Positions 24,010 to 34,879 of a stretch of DNA of 64,000 nucleotides are shown here, piece by piece. A program made the position numbers and the translations under genes. Position 1 is the stretch's first letter. Every line of letters starts with the position of its first letter. Location of the stretch: positions 62,001-126,000 of the forward strand of contig JADLZK010000243.1 in NCBI GenBank assembly GCA_015847255.1, read 5' to 3'. Source of the DNA: Hyparrhenia diplandra. Lineage: Eukaryota > Streptophyta > Magnoliopsida > Poales > Poaceae. The notes below the pieces were generated by a model that was not told the DNA's origin, made no database searches, and saw only the letters and a list, made by a program, of their open reading frames with translations.

Positions 24010-24239
24010 AATCGTCACAGCACTTTTTTTTAATACTTCCATAGCATTAAGTACAATTACTTGTTGAATCTATCATATCTATACCATGCTATCTGTAGTC
24101 GTAGCATCCTCCTACAATTCAAGCTAATATCTTTTAGTGCCACATCATGTATCTCCCATTATGCATCTTCATGTATGTAACAAGTTTACTGGTAAGAATA
24201 TTCAATCTATCAATATTCTATAGTAAACTTGTTGCTTAT

Positions 24240-26615
24240 GTCATACTCACACATACTCCATGTATGTAACAACTGTATTGGTAAGAATGGAAATCTTACT
24301 GCAGTGCGTGGTATTGCGCTCTCAAATCTTATTGCAATGCGTGGTCACTTCCAGTAGGGAAACAAAACTACGCGGGCCGGGCCAGGATGAGTATTGGTCG
24401 CTTTTGTTTTAGGCCCACAGCGTAAGAACAGGCCGAAAGAACTCGGGCTCCTCGTACAAGCGTTGTCGCTGGATCCGCTCGCTGTTCTCCATCACGGCAT
24501 CCATCCATCTCCGGCCAGGCTACTGTGTTTGTCCGGTTGCGACGCAAATGCTGCAGCCTGTCTCGGGAAGCGGAAGCCAAGTTGCACGGATACCAAGCCT
24601 AGCCAAGCAATCCTTCAATCAAATCAATCAATGCCGTGCCCATTCCATGCACGCATCATCTTTTCTTTCACCCGCTCCCGTTTGCGGTGCACAAGCGAAA
24701 ACAAAAGCCAAACACGGAAACAGAGCGTAGAGCACGCATCACCACCAGCTGTGCTAGCTCTCACTTCCTACTCCTACGACTGTGCCCTACTTGGAATCCG
24801 AAGAGAAGAGAGAGCCACGTTGTAGGAGTACAGTATACTCCAGTACTCCGTGTCTCCGCAGCAGTAGTATACTCCGTACTAGTACGTAGTAAAGTTCAGT
24901 AAAGGGAGAGGGAGGCCTTGCTGCCTGACGGCCGGGAGACGTGTGGAGGTGACTCCGGGAAGTCGCCTGAATCTGCATGCAAGGGACAAATCACAAACGT
25001 CGTCGTAGAAGAAAGAGAGAAGGGGTGGCACGTCCCCCGAGGGAGATAAACCGGCGCCTCCTCCTCGGCACCTCGCCTTGTCCGGTCCGGCCGGGTTCTT
25101 CCAACCTCACCTCTGTGTCCACTCCATTCGTACGTCACCCTTATCGCTCCAGGCTCTAGGTAGGCGTAGACGCGTACTACTCCGTAGTAGTAGTACTTAG
25201 CTCTACATACACTGTACGTACAGCTTTGCTGCACAGCCTTCTCCTCCAGGCCTCCACACGCTGCTCGTAGAGGTGTGAAGATGTTCACACACCGTAGTGG
25301 TGACATTGTCCAAGGCTAGGCAGGAGAGTGAGGTTTGCTTCCAAAAGCCAGAGCAAACGGCTTGTCTGTCTCGTTCGAGTTGGAGGTAAATTGTCTCATA
25401 AAAATTTATATCCCTATAAGATTGCCTCTTTTTTAGAGAAAATAAGATAAGATGGCTTGTTGGAGGAAAATAGCCATTTCTGTTGCTTTCTGCTCGGTAT
25501 TTGTTGGTTTCCTCTCGGGAAGGGCGAAAGCCAAGGGAGTCCGTCCAGTCCAGGCGCGCGTGACTGTTGCTATGGCTGCGTGCGCATCGCATCGCACAGT
25601 AGAAAAGATCGAGCAAACTCGGCTCGGCTGGCAGGATCGGAGCATCGGCTGCTGTGCCATGCCTGTCAGAGAGTGGGTGTTCTGCGCTTCTGGGCAGTTG
25701 AGACTGCTTCGCCTCGATCGGATGCACAGTGATCACAAATTCAGAGGCGAGGCGAGGTGCATGGACCATGGAGTTCATGGCCTGCCGGTTGCTGTTTCTA
25801 GTCAAGACAGCGGAGTGGGTTACAATTTACAAATTGCCTGGCCTGGCCTTGAAAACCCCCAAAACGTACGATGAAACAACACCATTGTCATTACCACGCC
25901 TAACCAAGAGATTGATAACAACAAATGAATTTCAATAAATCACATTGGACGCCTAAAGAAAAGACTTGATCTATGGACAAATCCAAACAGCCAAAGTGGT
26001 AGTACTCGTACTCATATATTACTCCTATCTACAGTACGAGCCCTGGTGGTGTAGCCGTCCAATCGAGTATCTTCCGTAGATTTTGGTCAGGATTGGTGTG
26101 CCTCGAGATGTCAACAACTTTGTTCCTCCAAAAATATCAACACAAAATTTCCACCATTGCCCTTCTGCCCTTGCTATACTTTCGGCAGCTTTGCAGGCTT
26201 TCACCACAGCCCCTCCCATCCGTACTCAAGTTATTTCACGTGAGCACCTGCATGGATTCTCCTACCTTTTGGCTCGATCCGCGCCTGAATGTCAACTCGC
26301 AAACTCCATCATCAGATAGCCCCAAGTCGTGAATCGCCGTTTTGACACGAAAAAAAAAAAAATCAAAGGACACTTTCAAGATAAGTTTCTTATCTAACGC
26401 TGACTTAAAATTTTCTTGTCTAAATAGTACTCCCCACCGTCCGTTTTTAGTTCTCATTGTTGGTGTGTGCTACCGGTTGAACTTGATTTATACATGCAAT
26501 TTGTAAAAAAAATAGATTTAAAAATCTTTCCAATAATACTATTTATACACAATAAAATTAATTTTTATACACCTAATTAAAATTATTTTTTTAGAAGCAC
26601 AAATAAAAAGCATTA
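24240..26615. other. Intergenic, no gene recognised
   Basis: Moderately GC-rich DNA with several open frames but no recognisable domain. One plus-strand frame at 25452-25874 starts MACWRKIAISVAFCSVFVGF, which looks like a signal peptide. It has no known family and no visible gene context, so I do not call it. A possible single Stowaway end (TACTCCCCACCGTCC) lies near 26429. Confidence 0.4.
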
Positions 26616-26620
26616 GGGAA

Positions 26621-27252
26621 TGTTGGGACACAACCTCGACGGTGAATGGAGGTACCCCCATAGGGCAAGGGCTAACAGAGTTGCTTTGTTTGTGAAACAT
26701 CTACGCAGGGTAGCAAAGGGGACCGAGAGGCGGGCGGAGGCCCCGACCTCCTCCTTCGCCAGCCGCCATCACCGTGTGGCTAAAGGTCCGGCGGAGGTTC
26801 CCCACACGTAGCCCCCGGCCGGGCGGAGATAATCGGAAGCTTCAAGTGAAGAAGGCGGGAACCGAGTCCCAAGAGGTGAGCAGAGATGTCCCGCAAGGAA
26901 GTAAAACCTACCACGACTCCTGTAGTGGGTTGAGCCCCAATTGGGCCATGTCACGGGCCCGGGCGAAGAGGGCGGTTTCCTAGAGGAAAAGTCGATCAAG
27001 CCCATGGTATCCTCGTGTGATAGGTTAAGGGCGTTTGAGGATATTTCAAGGGCAAAAATGTAAAGTAGTATTGGTTGTGATCGAGAACTATAACTAATGA
27101 GCATTGACTTCTATGTAACTTGGTTGGTGAATACTTTAATACTAGACTTTGTGTTGAGTTGTCCTTTGACTTAGCCATTTTTCCATCCCTCTCCCTCGAG
27201 GCACCGACCGGGCGCATGTTCCCTCTCTCCGCGGAACCCGTTTTTTTCAACA
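26621..27252. mobile_element. Solo LTR of an LTR retrotransposon
   Basis: The 632-bp block starts TGTTGGGACA and ends TTCAACA, giving the short inverted TGTTG/CAACA ends typical of LTRs. AGGGA occurs on both sides (26615-26619 and 27253-27257), with one extra A between it and the left end. No primer-binding site, gag-pol or second LTR follows, so it is most likely left from LTR-LTR recombination. Confidence 0.65.
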
Positions 27253-27519
27253 AGGGACATAAGTAGTATAGTATTATTTACATATATAGGTTTTTAATTA
27301 TATTATGAATTCAAAAGTAACTAATTGTCTCTCCGTTATACAACAAAATGAATGTTATCTCTTTTGTTAGTCTTTTTTTCTCATTACACACAATCATTCA
27401 ACCAAACAAATCAATCCCTAACTTGCATATTCAATTTCTAGACACACAACAATTTTTGTCACACAAACATTCTTGGGTTGTTTTGCTCCCACCACAGACC
27501 ATGCATTCCTCCATGACGC

Positions 27520-27739
27520 ACCTGCAGTGTGTTGAGCAAGCCAAGAGCTCACTCTCCTTGATGAGCAATACAACGATCAAATGGAGAGTGGAAGCATATA
27601 TTTTTGCTTTAGTTCTTTTGTCAATCTTAGGAACCGGTTGTGCTCTTTTTATCTTTTTATGATTTATGCAATTTATGTAATAATTGGTCGTTAACGCCCA
27701 CGGACGTAGAGGCCGGACGTTCTCATCCTTTAAAAAAAA
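27520..27739 (+). mobile_element. LINE 3'-end fragment
   Basis: A 19-bp direct repeat ATGCATTCCTCCATGACGC (27501-27519 and 27740-27758) brackets 220 bp that end in an A run. This is a heavily 5'-truncated product of target-primed reverse transcription on the plus strand. No coding domain remains. Confidence 0.8.
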
Positions 27740-28074
27740 ATGCATTCCTCCATGACGCTGCCGAAGGTTAGGCGGTAGAAATGTCCGCCTAAGATTTGAC
27801 GCAAAAATGACTTACAAATTTTATGGCCGCCACATCGGTGCTATGAACCAAACAGAGACAATAATCAGCGTGGGCTGTTGTCGATGCCATCGGCTGGTTG
27901 TGGCCTCCAACCAAACAAGTGCTAAGTGCGAAGCAATGAGCTTCATAGGAGTAGAGGAAGCATGGTTCGTTGATCACACGTGAAGCGGATAGAAGAGTGC
28001 AAATATTTGTAGTAAACTCCTATAGATTTACAAATTTGTTAATATTTTTTCAATAAATGTAGTCAAATTTAATA

Positions 28075-28164
28075 CTTCCTCGGTTCCAAATTGTAGGTCA
28101 TTTTGATTTTTTGTTCATAACTGAGTAAAAGGCCAAAATGACTTGTGGTTTAGAATTTAGGGAG
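28075..28164. mobile_element. Stowaway MITE
   Basis: A short element of about 90 bp runs from CTTCCTCGGTTCCAAATTG to an inverted GGAG end, with TA at 28073-28074 and 28165-28166. Its right boundary is part of the target duplication of the LINE that follows. Confidence 0.65.
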
Positions 28165-28171
28165 TAAGTTT

Positions 28172-29934
28172 TTTAGAACTAAATAAGATCCCCATTTTCC
28201 TTACTTTGAACGGAAATACATGTTGTTCAACATTACATCTAGATATATCAGCAGCAACAGAACAAACTAAAAGAGTAGCAAATTACTATCGATGACCTCT
28301 AAACAACCTGACGCACACCGTAACATAGTACCAACAATCTATTACAACTAAAAAACAAGGCGTTCCAGCCAGAAACAGGGAAATACAGCAGCTAATGACA
28401 AGTTAAGTGTCGGTAAACACCAAAAGCATCTCCCATCTAGGAGGTATAAGAGAAAACTGGAGGCTTCTACCCCATCAGACTTGCCATAGACGAATCATCC
28501 TCCCTTTCCTTCTGAGAATCGTCCTTTCCTTGTTCCAAGAGCTTGGTATCTAGTCTAGGTTTCTTGCATACCAACTTGACAGCAAACTCTAGAACAGAAT
28601 CAATACCAGCATTGATATTCTTTTTCCTCTTCTTTCTGAAAGTAAAAACCTACCCAAGACTTAATTAGTGCACAGGTATGGCATATAATAAAGATAGGGT
28701 TCTTAATATTTTTTCCTTCAAGACAAACAAAATTTCTGGTCTTCCAGATTGCCCAAGTAATAGCGGCAATGCCCAAAGTATGAATATCCTGATTCTTGGG
28801 AAGCCATTTATCACACCAACTCCAACTATGATTCAAATTGATAGGAACATCATAGGCACCTAGACAAGTGGCAAAGGTTGCCCACACAACCTTAGCAACA
28901 TTACAATTTAAAAAAAAATGTTGTACAGTCTCATGTGAATCACAAAAATAACATATAGGACTCCCCTTGCCATTTCCTTTTCAAAAGATTATCCTTGGTT
29001 AGAACAACATTATTAATCATAAGCCAGAGAAAGATTTTGATGTTAGCAGGGATTTTACTTTTCCAAATCCTCTGGTGATAACAGCCATTATCACTATTAG
29101 TAAGCAAGTCATAAGTTGATTTGACAGAGAAAACCTTTTTAGCACCAAACTTCCTGGTTATGATATCTTCTCGAATTTGTTAAGGTAAAAGTATTAACAT
29201 CGAAACAATCTTCTCCTATTGTACTTGCCATCTGTCCACCAACCATCTGGTGAAGGTGATACAGGATATCCCATTTTTAACTTTATCAAGAGTGATATCT
29301 TTCAATTGTGACATATTGTACAAATCGGGATATAAAACAGAGAGGGGGCTGTTATACAACCATCTATCCTTCTAAAACAGAGTTTTGTTACCATTACCAA
29401 CTTTTATTTTCCTCCCATGTAGATATATATCTCTAATTTTATGGAGAACTTTACACATAGGGGAATCAGATTGTTTATGTTTTACAAAAACAGATGTATT
29501 TGAATTTTATAATTTCTTGCCAAACTCCATTCTCCTTTTCCAACTTCGAGAACCATTTGCATAATAAACTAACGTTAATATTTTTAATATCTTTAATTCC
29601 CATGCCTCCTTTTTTCTTAGATTTGCATATAATAGACCACCTTATTAAATGGTATTTCCTTTTAGTCCCTCCTCCTTGTCAGAAAAACTTCCTTCTTAGT
29701 TGATCCATTTTATCAACAATGGTCTTTGGAAGAAGGTATACATAGACATATGGTAAATGGGTGAGTTATTAAGACTTGATTCAATCAAAAACTTTTCTTC
29801 CAGCTATAGTCATAGTTCCACCTTTTCAGACATCAAGTTTTTTTATTACAACTCATATAATGGCAACCAATCAGCAACATGTAGTTTACTTGGGGCTGAT
29901 AGGTACACCAAGATATTTGATTGGAAAAATCTAA
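28172..29934 (-). mobile_element. LINE remnant (RT C-terminus and zinc-binding domain)
   Basis: Read on the minus strand, the copy gives RRKFFWQGGGTKRKYHLIRW and KKKGGMGIKDIKN (about 29520-29700), the usual end of a plant LINE reverse transcriptase. KIPANIKIFLWLMINN and NLLKRKWQG (zinc-binding domain, about 28990-29060) and WCDKWLPKNQ (28600-28890) follow. Stops and frameshifts show it is dead. A duplication of about 15 bp, TTAGGGAGTAAGTTT (28157-28171 and 29935-29949), brackets it. It is 5' truncated. Confidence 0.88.
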
Positions 29935-29949
29935 TTAGGGAGTAAGTTT

Positions 29950-30720
29950 GACCAGACATAGATGCTGTAGAGACACGAGTCAAAAAAAGAATTATCTCAA
30001 CAAGTGAAGTTCGGTCGCACTTTGATTGGTTACTTGACGAAACATGCATGGGCGCAGCGCTACGACGCTAACCCATGTAAATCACGAAATGCATACAGAA
30101 ACTCAAAAAAGCGTCGATAAAGAGTAGCTGTTCTTGATCTCTGGATCACGAAATCACCTGAGAAGATCTGCGCGCATTTCCTTGCATGCATGCGCGCGGC
30201 ACACCCGTGGATGGATTCGCGTTCGGCCGGGACCGGCACGTGACAGAGAGAGACGACGACGACGGAACACACAGACAGATGAGGCGTCACACATATTCAC
30301 ACACGCTAGGGCAGCCATACTAGCTCCTCGTGCCGCTAGAGCCTGACAGGGGGCCCCGGCCCCGGCTGAGCCGCTGCCGCTGGTAGTAGCTGCATCTGCA
30401 TGCCACACCCGGGCCAGCGCTGCGCTGCAAGACGTCTCCGCTGATGGATGGATGGCACGGCATGGCATGGCATGGCGTGGCGTGGCATGGCACGGCCCCC
30501 AAGACAAAACGAAACGCCGGTCCACGCTCGCATCTGTGCATGCAATGAATAGTTTCACACCGAAACTTTTGTTTTGCATGGACTCTCACGCAGTCTATCA
30601 CAGATTCACACACCCGGCCGGCCGGCCTCTCCATCAGTCGTCACCTTCTTGGGCTGGCTCCTTTGCAATTCGCATTCATATCGTTCCACCTAGTACACTA
30701 CACTACGCACCCCCATAGCC
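29950..30720. other. Upstream region of the AP2 gene
   Basis: No gene is seen. The region becomes GC-richer towards the AP2 gene and contains a GGCAT/GGCGT pentanucleotide array at 30451-30496. It may hold distal regulatory sequence. The open frames here are mirror images of simple sequence. Confidence 0.4.
30451..30496 (+). repeat. GGCAT pentanucleotide array
   Basis: GGCAT and its variants GGCGT and GGCAC are repeated about nine times, some 560 bp upstream of the ATG of the AP2 gene. It is a hypervariable-type simple repeat. Confidence 0.8.
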
Positions 30721-30725
30721 ATAGC

Positions 30726-30734
30726 CATATATAG
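30726..30734 (+). promoter_or_regulatory. Probable TATA box of the AP2 gene
   Basis: CATATATAG lies about 290 bp before the ATG at 31021, in front of a CT-rich stretch (30770-31000) that looks like a 5' leader. The placement fits a TATA-driven promoter with a leader of about 260 bp. No transcript evidence is available. Confidence 0.55.
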
Positions 30735-31020
30735 CTTGCTCGCATAAACGTCAAAAAGGAGACTCTTTTCGCCCCTCTCTCCGGCACCAACGATCCAGCA
30801 CCACTCTACTAGTCGTCTTTCTCGTCTTGCTTGCTTGCTTGCAAGAAACAGTCTCTCTCTCGTGTCCAAAAAGAGACTCTCCCTGGAAAGGAGAGGGAAG
30901 GATCATCATCATCACCATCAGGATCAGGAACTCCATCGTCGGTTCCTGTCCCCTTCCGTCTTCTTCTGATCTCATCTCTCTCCCTCTCTCTGTGTGGGCG
31001 AGCCGGGAGAGGAGGAGGAG

Positions 31021-34000
31021 ATGGACATGAACAACGGGTGGCTCGGCTTCTCCTTGTCTCCTTCCGCAGGGAGGGGCGGCTACGGCGACGGTGGCCGCGG
31101 CAGCGGCGGCGGAGCGAGCGCCAGCGGGGATGGAGGAGACGGCTCTTGCTCCTCGCCTGTCGCGGCAGCTTCGCCTCTCCCTCTCGTCGCCATGCCGCTG
31201 CAGCACGATGGCTCTCTGCACTATAGCTCTGCGCCAGGTAACTGCATGCTCATTAGCTTTTGTGGCTTCAGTATGCACTGTACGTAGGGTAGGGGAAGCA
31301 GCTTGTTTCTTAAGTAGGTTTTGGAACGTTATGATTGTTGTACTAGTCTTTGTGGAGCACAGACAACTAGCTCCTTTCCGATCCTTTGCTTGTTTTTGTG
31401 TCAATTTCCGTTCATGGTACAAACACATGAAGAAATCTAGATGGCATAGGACTATAGGAGTATCGTCATTTTTATAATAACTTCGGCTAGCTAAACAATA
31501 AGAACAGAATCGAGAGATCATGCTTCTATATATATCATGTAAAAATTCTAAATTTAAATTACGAAGATTAAGAGCGGAAACCGATTTCGTTACAACATGC
31601 TAATAAGTGAAGTGAAAAGACTCGTCTTTGGTCTCTTGATGAATGTTCTTGGATCGTGTTCAGTTCTTCACCTTACTGCTCATCAAAAAAAAAAAGTCAC
31701 TGAACTGCACTGCACTTGTTAAGTGTTGGCCCATGGCGCACAAACGAAAAGGACGCATCGTTTCAGCTTGTTCGTTCTTTGTACCGTCCCTGTGCAGATT
31801 GGAGGCACGCCGCCGCCGCAGAAGCCAAAGGTCCCAAGCTTGAGGACTTCATGAGCGTCACTTGCAGCGGCAACAAGAGCAGCAGCGGCCTCTACGACAG
31901 CTGCGGCCACGCCGAGCAGGTGAACAAGTACGAGGTCCACGACCTCCAACCCCTCTCGTGCGACTCGTACTACCACGGCAGCAGCGGCGGCGGCAACGGC
32001 AACGGCATTGGCCTGGGGATCAACATGAACGCGCCGCCCTGCACCGGCGGCGGCTTCTCGGACCACCACCACCACCAGTTCGTGTCGTCGTCCTACCACG
32101 GCCAGTACTTCCTGGGCGCCCCAGTAGCGAGCGCGGGCCCGCCAGGCGCATCAGTGCCGATGTACAGCGCCAGCAGCAGCGGCGTTGTTGGCGGCTCCAT
32201 GTCCATCTCCGGCATCAAGTCCTGGCTCCGGGAGGCCATGTACGTGCCGCCGGAGCGGCCGGCGGCTGCGGCGGCACTGTCGCTCGCCGTGAGGGACGAT
32301 GTGCCGGCCGATCCGCCGCAGCTTCTGCCGCCGGTGCACCGCAAGCCCGCGCAGACGTTCGGGCAACGGACCTCGCAGTTCCGCGGCGTCACCAGGTTGG
32401 TTTTTGGCGTTACCTGCTGTGTGCGGCGCAACAGTGCATGCATGCATACATGCTCAAGATTTCGCCTTTGTTTTGTTCAACGTCGTTGCAATTTTTTTGC
32501 CGAGAGCTTGATCGGTCATCCTGATGTGTGCCTATGTAAAATCTATGGATATCGATCTGCAGGCACAGATGGACCGGGAGGTACGAGGCTCACCTGTGGG
32601 ACAACACTTGCAGGAAGGAAGGCCAGACTAGGAAAGGAAGGCAAGGTGAGTGCTTAGCACAATTCCAGCCATGGCCTTCAGTTTCTAGCCGCCTCAATGT
32701 TTAACTGAATGCATGCATGCATTGGATTCAAGTGTTAACTGACCTAAATTGAACTTGTTGTTCTTGTTTCATGCAATGCAATGCTGACAACGATCGAGCA
32801 GTCTACCTAGGTGAGCTACTACTGCTGCTATATAGCCTCGTTGTCCTTTGATATTTCCATTGATTGGCACACACAACTGTGGCCAATGGTGTTGTGCTGT
32901 TGATCCACATGCTCACCGTATGTTGCTATGACTGTTGTGGCCAGGCGGGTATGACAGGGAGGAGAAGGCTGCGAGGGCTTATGACCTGGCTGCTCTCAAG
33001 TACTGGGGTCCTTCGACTCACATAAATTTCCCGGTACGTTTACTGGTTCTCATCTTCTTGTTACAAACTCCATGCATCCATGAAAAAGGGCCTGTCAGCT
33101 GCGTGCTCAAGTAGGGGCCGGCCTGCAGCCATCGTTCCTGCGGTCTTAATTCTTTGCATTTGATGAATGGTTGGTACAATGCTCTCTATGTTTCCTGATG
33201 ATCCAATCCAATCCAATCCAATCCACTGCCCTCTCTGGCTCTTGTAGCTGTGCCACTACGAGAAGGAGCTGGAGGAGATGAAACACATGTCAAGGCAGGA
33301 GTTCATTGCGCACTTGAGAAGGTACTGCATGCATGATTGCAGCTCTTGTTTACTCCATCCGTTCCAAAATAAATGACGTTTTCAGCTCCCGAGAAACATC
33401 TACCGGCAATTATATATTAAAAATAGAATTAATATTTATATTACATAATTAGTATCAATGGAAAGATCTTTTAATCTAGTTTTTTTTTACAAATTTATTT
33501 GAAGATTTAAATCTTCTACGTATTTTCTACAAATCGAGTCAAACTTGTAAGACGAAAAACCCAAAACGTCGTTTATTTTGGGGACAGAGGGGAGTACACC
33601 GTACCGCTGCACATACATAGTAAATACTATGTACTAGTAATGTCATAATAATATGGGTAACAAGATGACAGCTCGCTAAATGTTGGAACAGTTTTTATGT
33701 GCACACAACTGCATTACTCCTACAGTCCTACTAGAGCATACGGAGTAGTAGTAATAGCAATAGAATTTGGGTTCAACTCATTCCTCTGAATGCATGGAAT
33801 CTTTCACGTGCCAATTTCAGAAGAGTCCTTTACCTGAACGTCACTACTAGTAGTAGCAGATAGAAACAAAACCGTCGATGCTTGCTCACTGCTGTTTCTG
33901 AATCCTCTTTTTCACATGCATCCAAAACTATGCATCCAAAACTGTATCAAAACTTGGCCGCTGAAATTTTATTCGTGCAGGAACAGCAGCGGCTTCTCGA

Positions 34001-34871
34001 GGGGAGCATCCATGTACAGAGGAGTGACAAGGTGATGCCGTGCTGCCCTTTGCTCGCCCATTTTTGCACCCCACCTGCTGCCTTTTCCAACACCCCAAAA
34101 CTTCTGCGTCGTCTGCGTTAGCCATCTCATCCGAGTCTGGCACAGCTCTGAATTTTCCTGATCTCACCAACACGCGCACACACGCACACGCATCCTCCTG
34201 CATCAATGCCTGTGTGGTAACCTTTTCATGTCTTGCTTGTTCCCCATGCAAACGCACGCAGGCATCACCAGCATGGGAGATGGCAAGCCAGGATTGGGAG
34301 GGTCGCTGGCAACAAGGACTTGTATCTTGGCACGTTCAGTAAGTTCTTGCCACTAGTGCAGTACTACTAGTTTTTGACGCCAAGTTCACGACTCATTTGT
34401 GTAGATAAATTTGTGTTGTGATTTTTCCTGATATAAATTTGTGCAGGCACGCAGGAGGAGGCGGCGGAGGCGTACGACATCGCGGCGATCAAGTTCCGCG
34501 GCCTCAACGCGGTGACCAACTTCGACATCAGCAAGTACGACGTGAAGCGCATCTGCGCCAGCACCCACCTCATCGGCGGCGGCGACGCGTGCAGGCGCTC
34601 CCCGACGCGGCCGCCGGACGCGGTGCCGGTGCTCGCCATCGAGGCTGCTGGCGCCGACCGGTCGTCGGACGCTCGGGGCAGCGGTGACCAGGCCGCGTCA
34701 GACAACTCGGACACCTCCGACGGCCACCGCGGCGCGCACCTGCTGCACGGCCTCCAGTACGGCCACCACCCCATGAAGCTCGAGGCCGGGGAGGGCAGCA
34801 GCTGGATGGCGGCGGCCGCAAGGCCGGTGGCGCACCAGCTACCGGTGTTCGCGCTGTGGAACGATTGTTGA
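31021..34871 (+). CDS. AINTEGUMENTA/PLETHORA-like AP2 transcription factor
   Basis: Nine exons (31021-31237, 31798-32395, 32563-32645, 32802-32810, 32945-33033, 33248-33321, 33981-34031, 34262-34338, 34447-34871) join in frame to 540 residues. Two AP2 DNA-binding domains lie at about 264-340 and 366-424, each opening with RGVTRH, and are joined by a linker ([17 protein letters not shown]). The first has the extra [14 protein letters not shown] segment of the euANT lineage. Other euANT marks are WLGFSLS (residue 7 on), PKLEDF, and TFGQRTS before domain 1. Exon 4 is the family's 9-nt micro-exon (VYLG). Relatives are nuclear regulators of meristem, root and embryo growth. No miR172-type site was seen. 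Which AIL/PLT member it is cannot be fixed by eye. The gene is fully intact, and a Stowaway MITE lies in intron 6. Confidence 0.95.
33353..33594. mobile_element. Stowaway MITE in the AP2 gene intron
   Basis: The left end CTCCATCCGTTCCAAAATAA mirrors the right end TTATTTTGGGGACAGAGGGG, with TA at 33351-33352 and 33595-33596. The length is 242 bp, AT-rich inside. It lies between exons 6 and 7 and leaves the splice sites untouched. Confidence 0.85.
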
Positions 34872-34879
34872 TTGTGGCA

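Noticed and set aside
25452..25874. 140-codon frame with a signal-peptide-like start
   Set aside because: The hydrophobic start is the only gene-like trait. The rest lacks domains, and competing frames overlap it.
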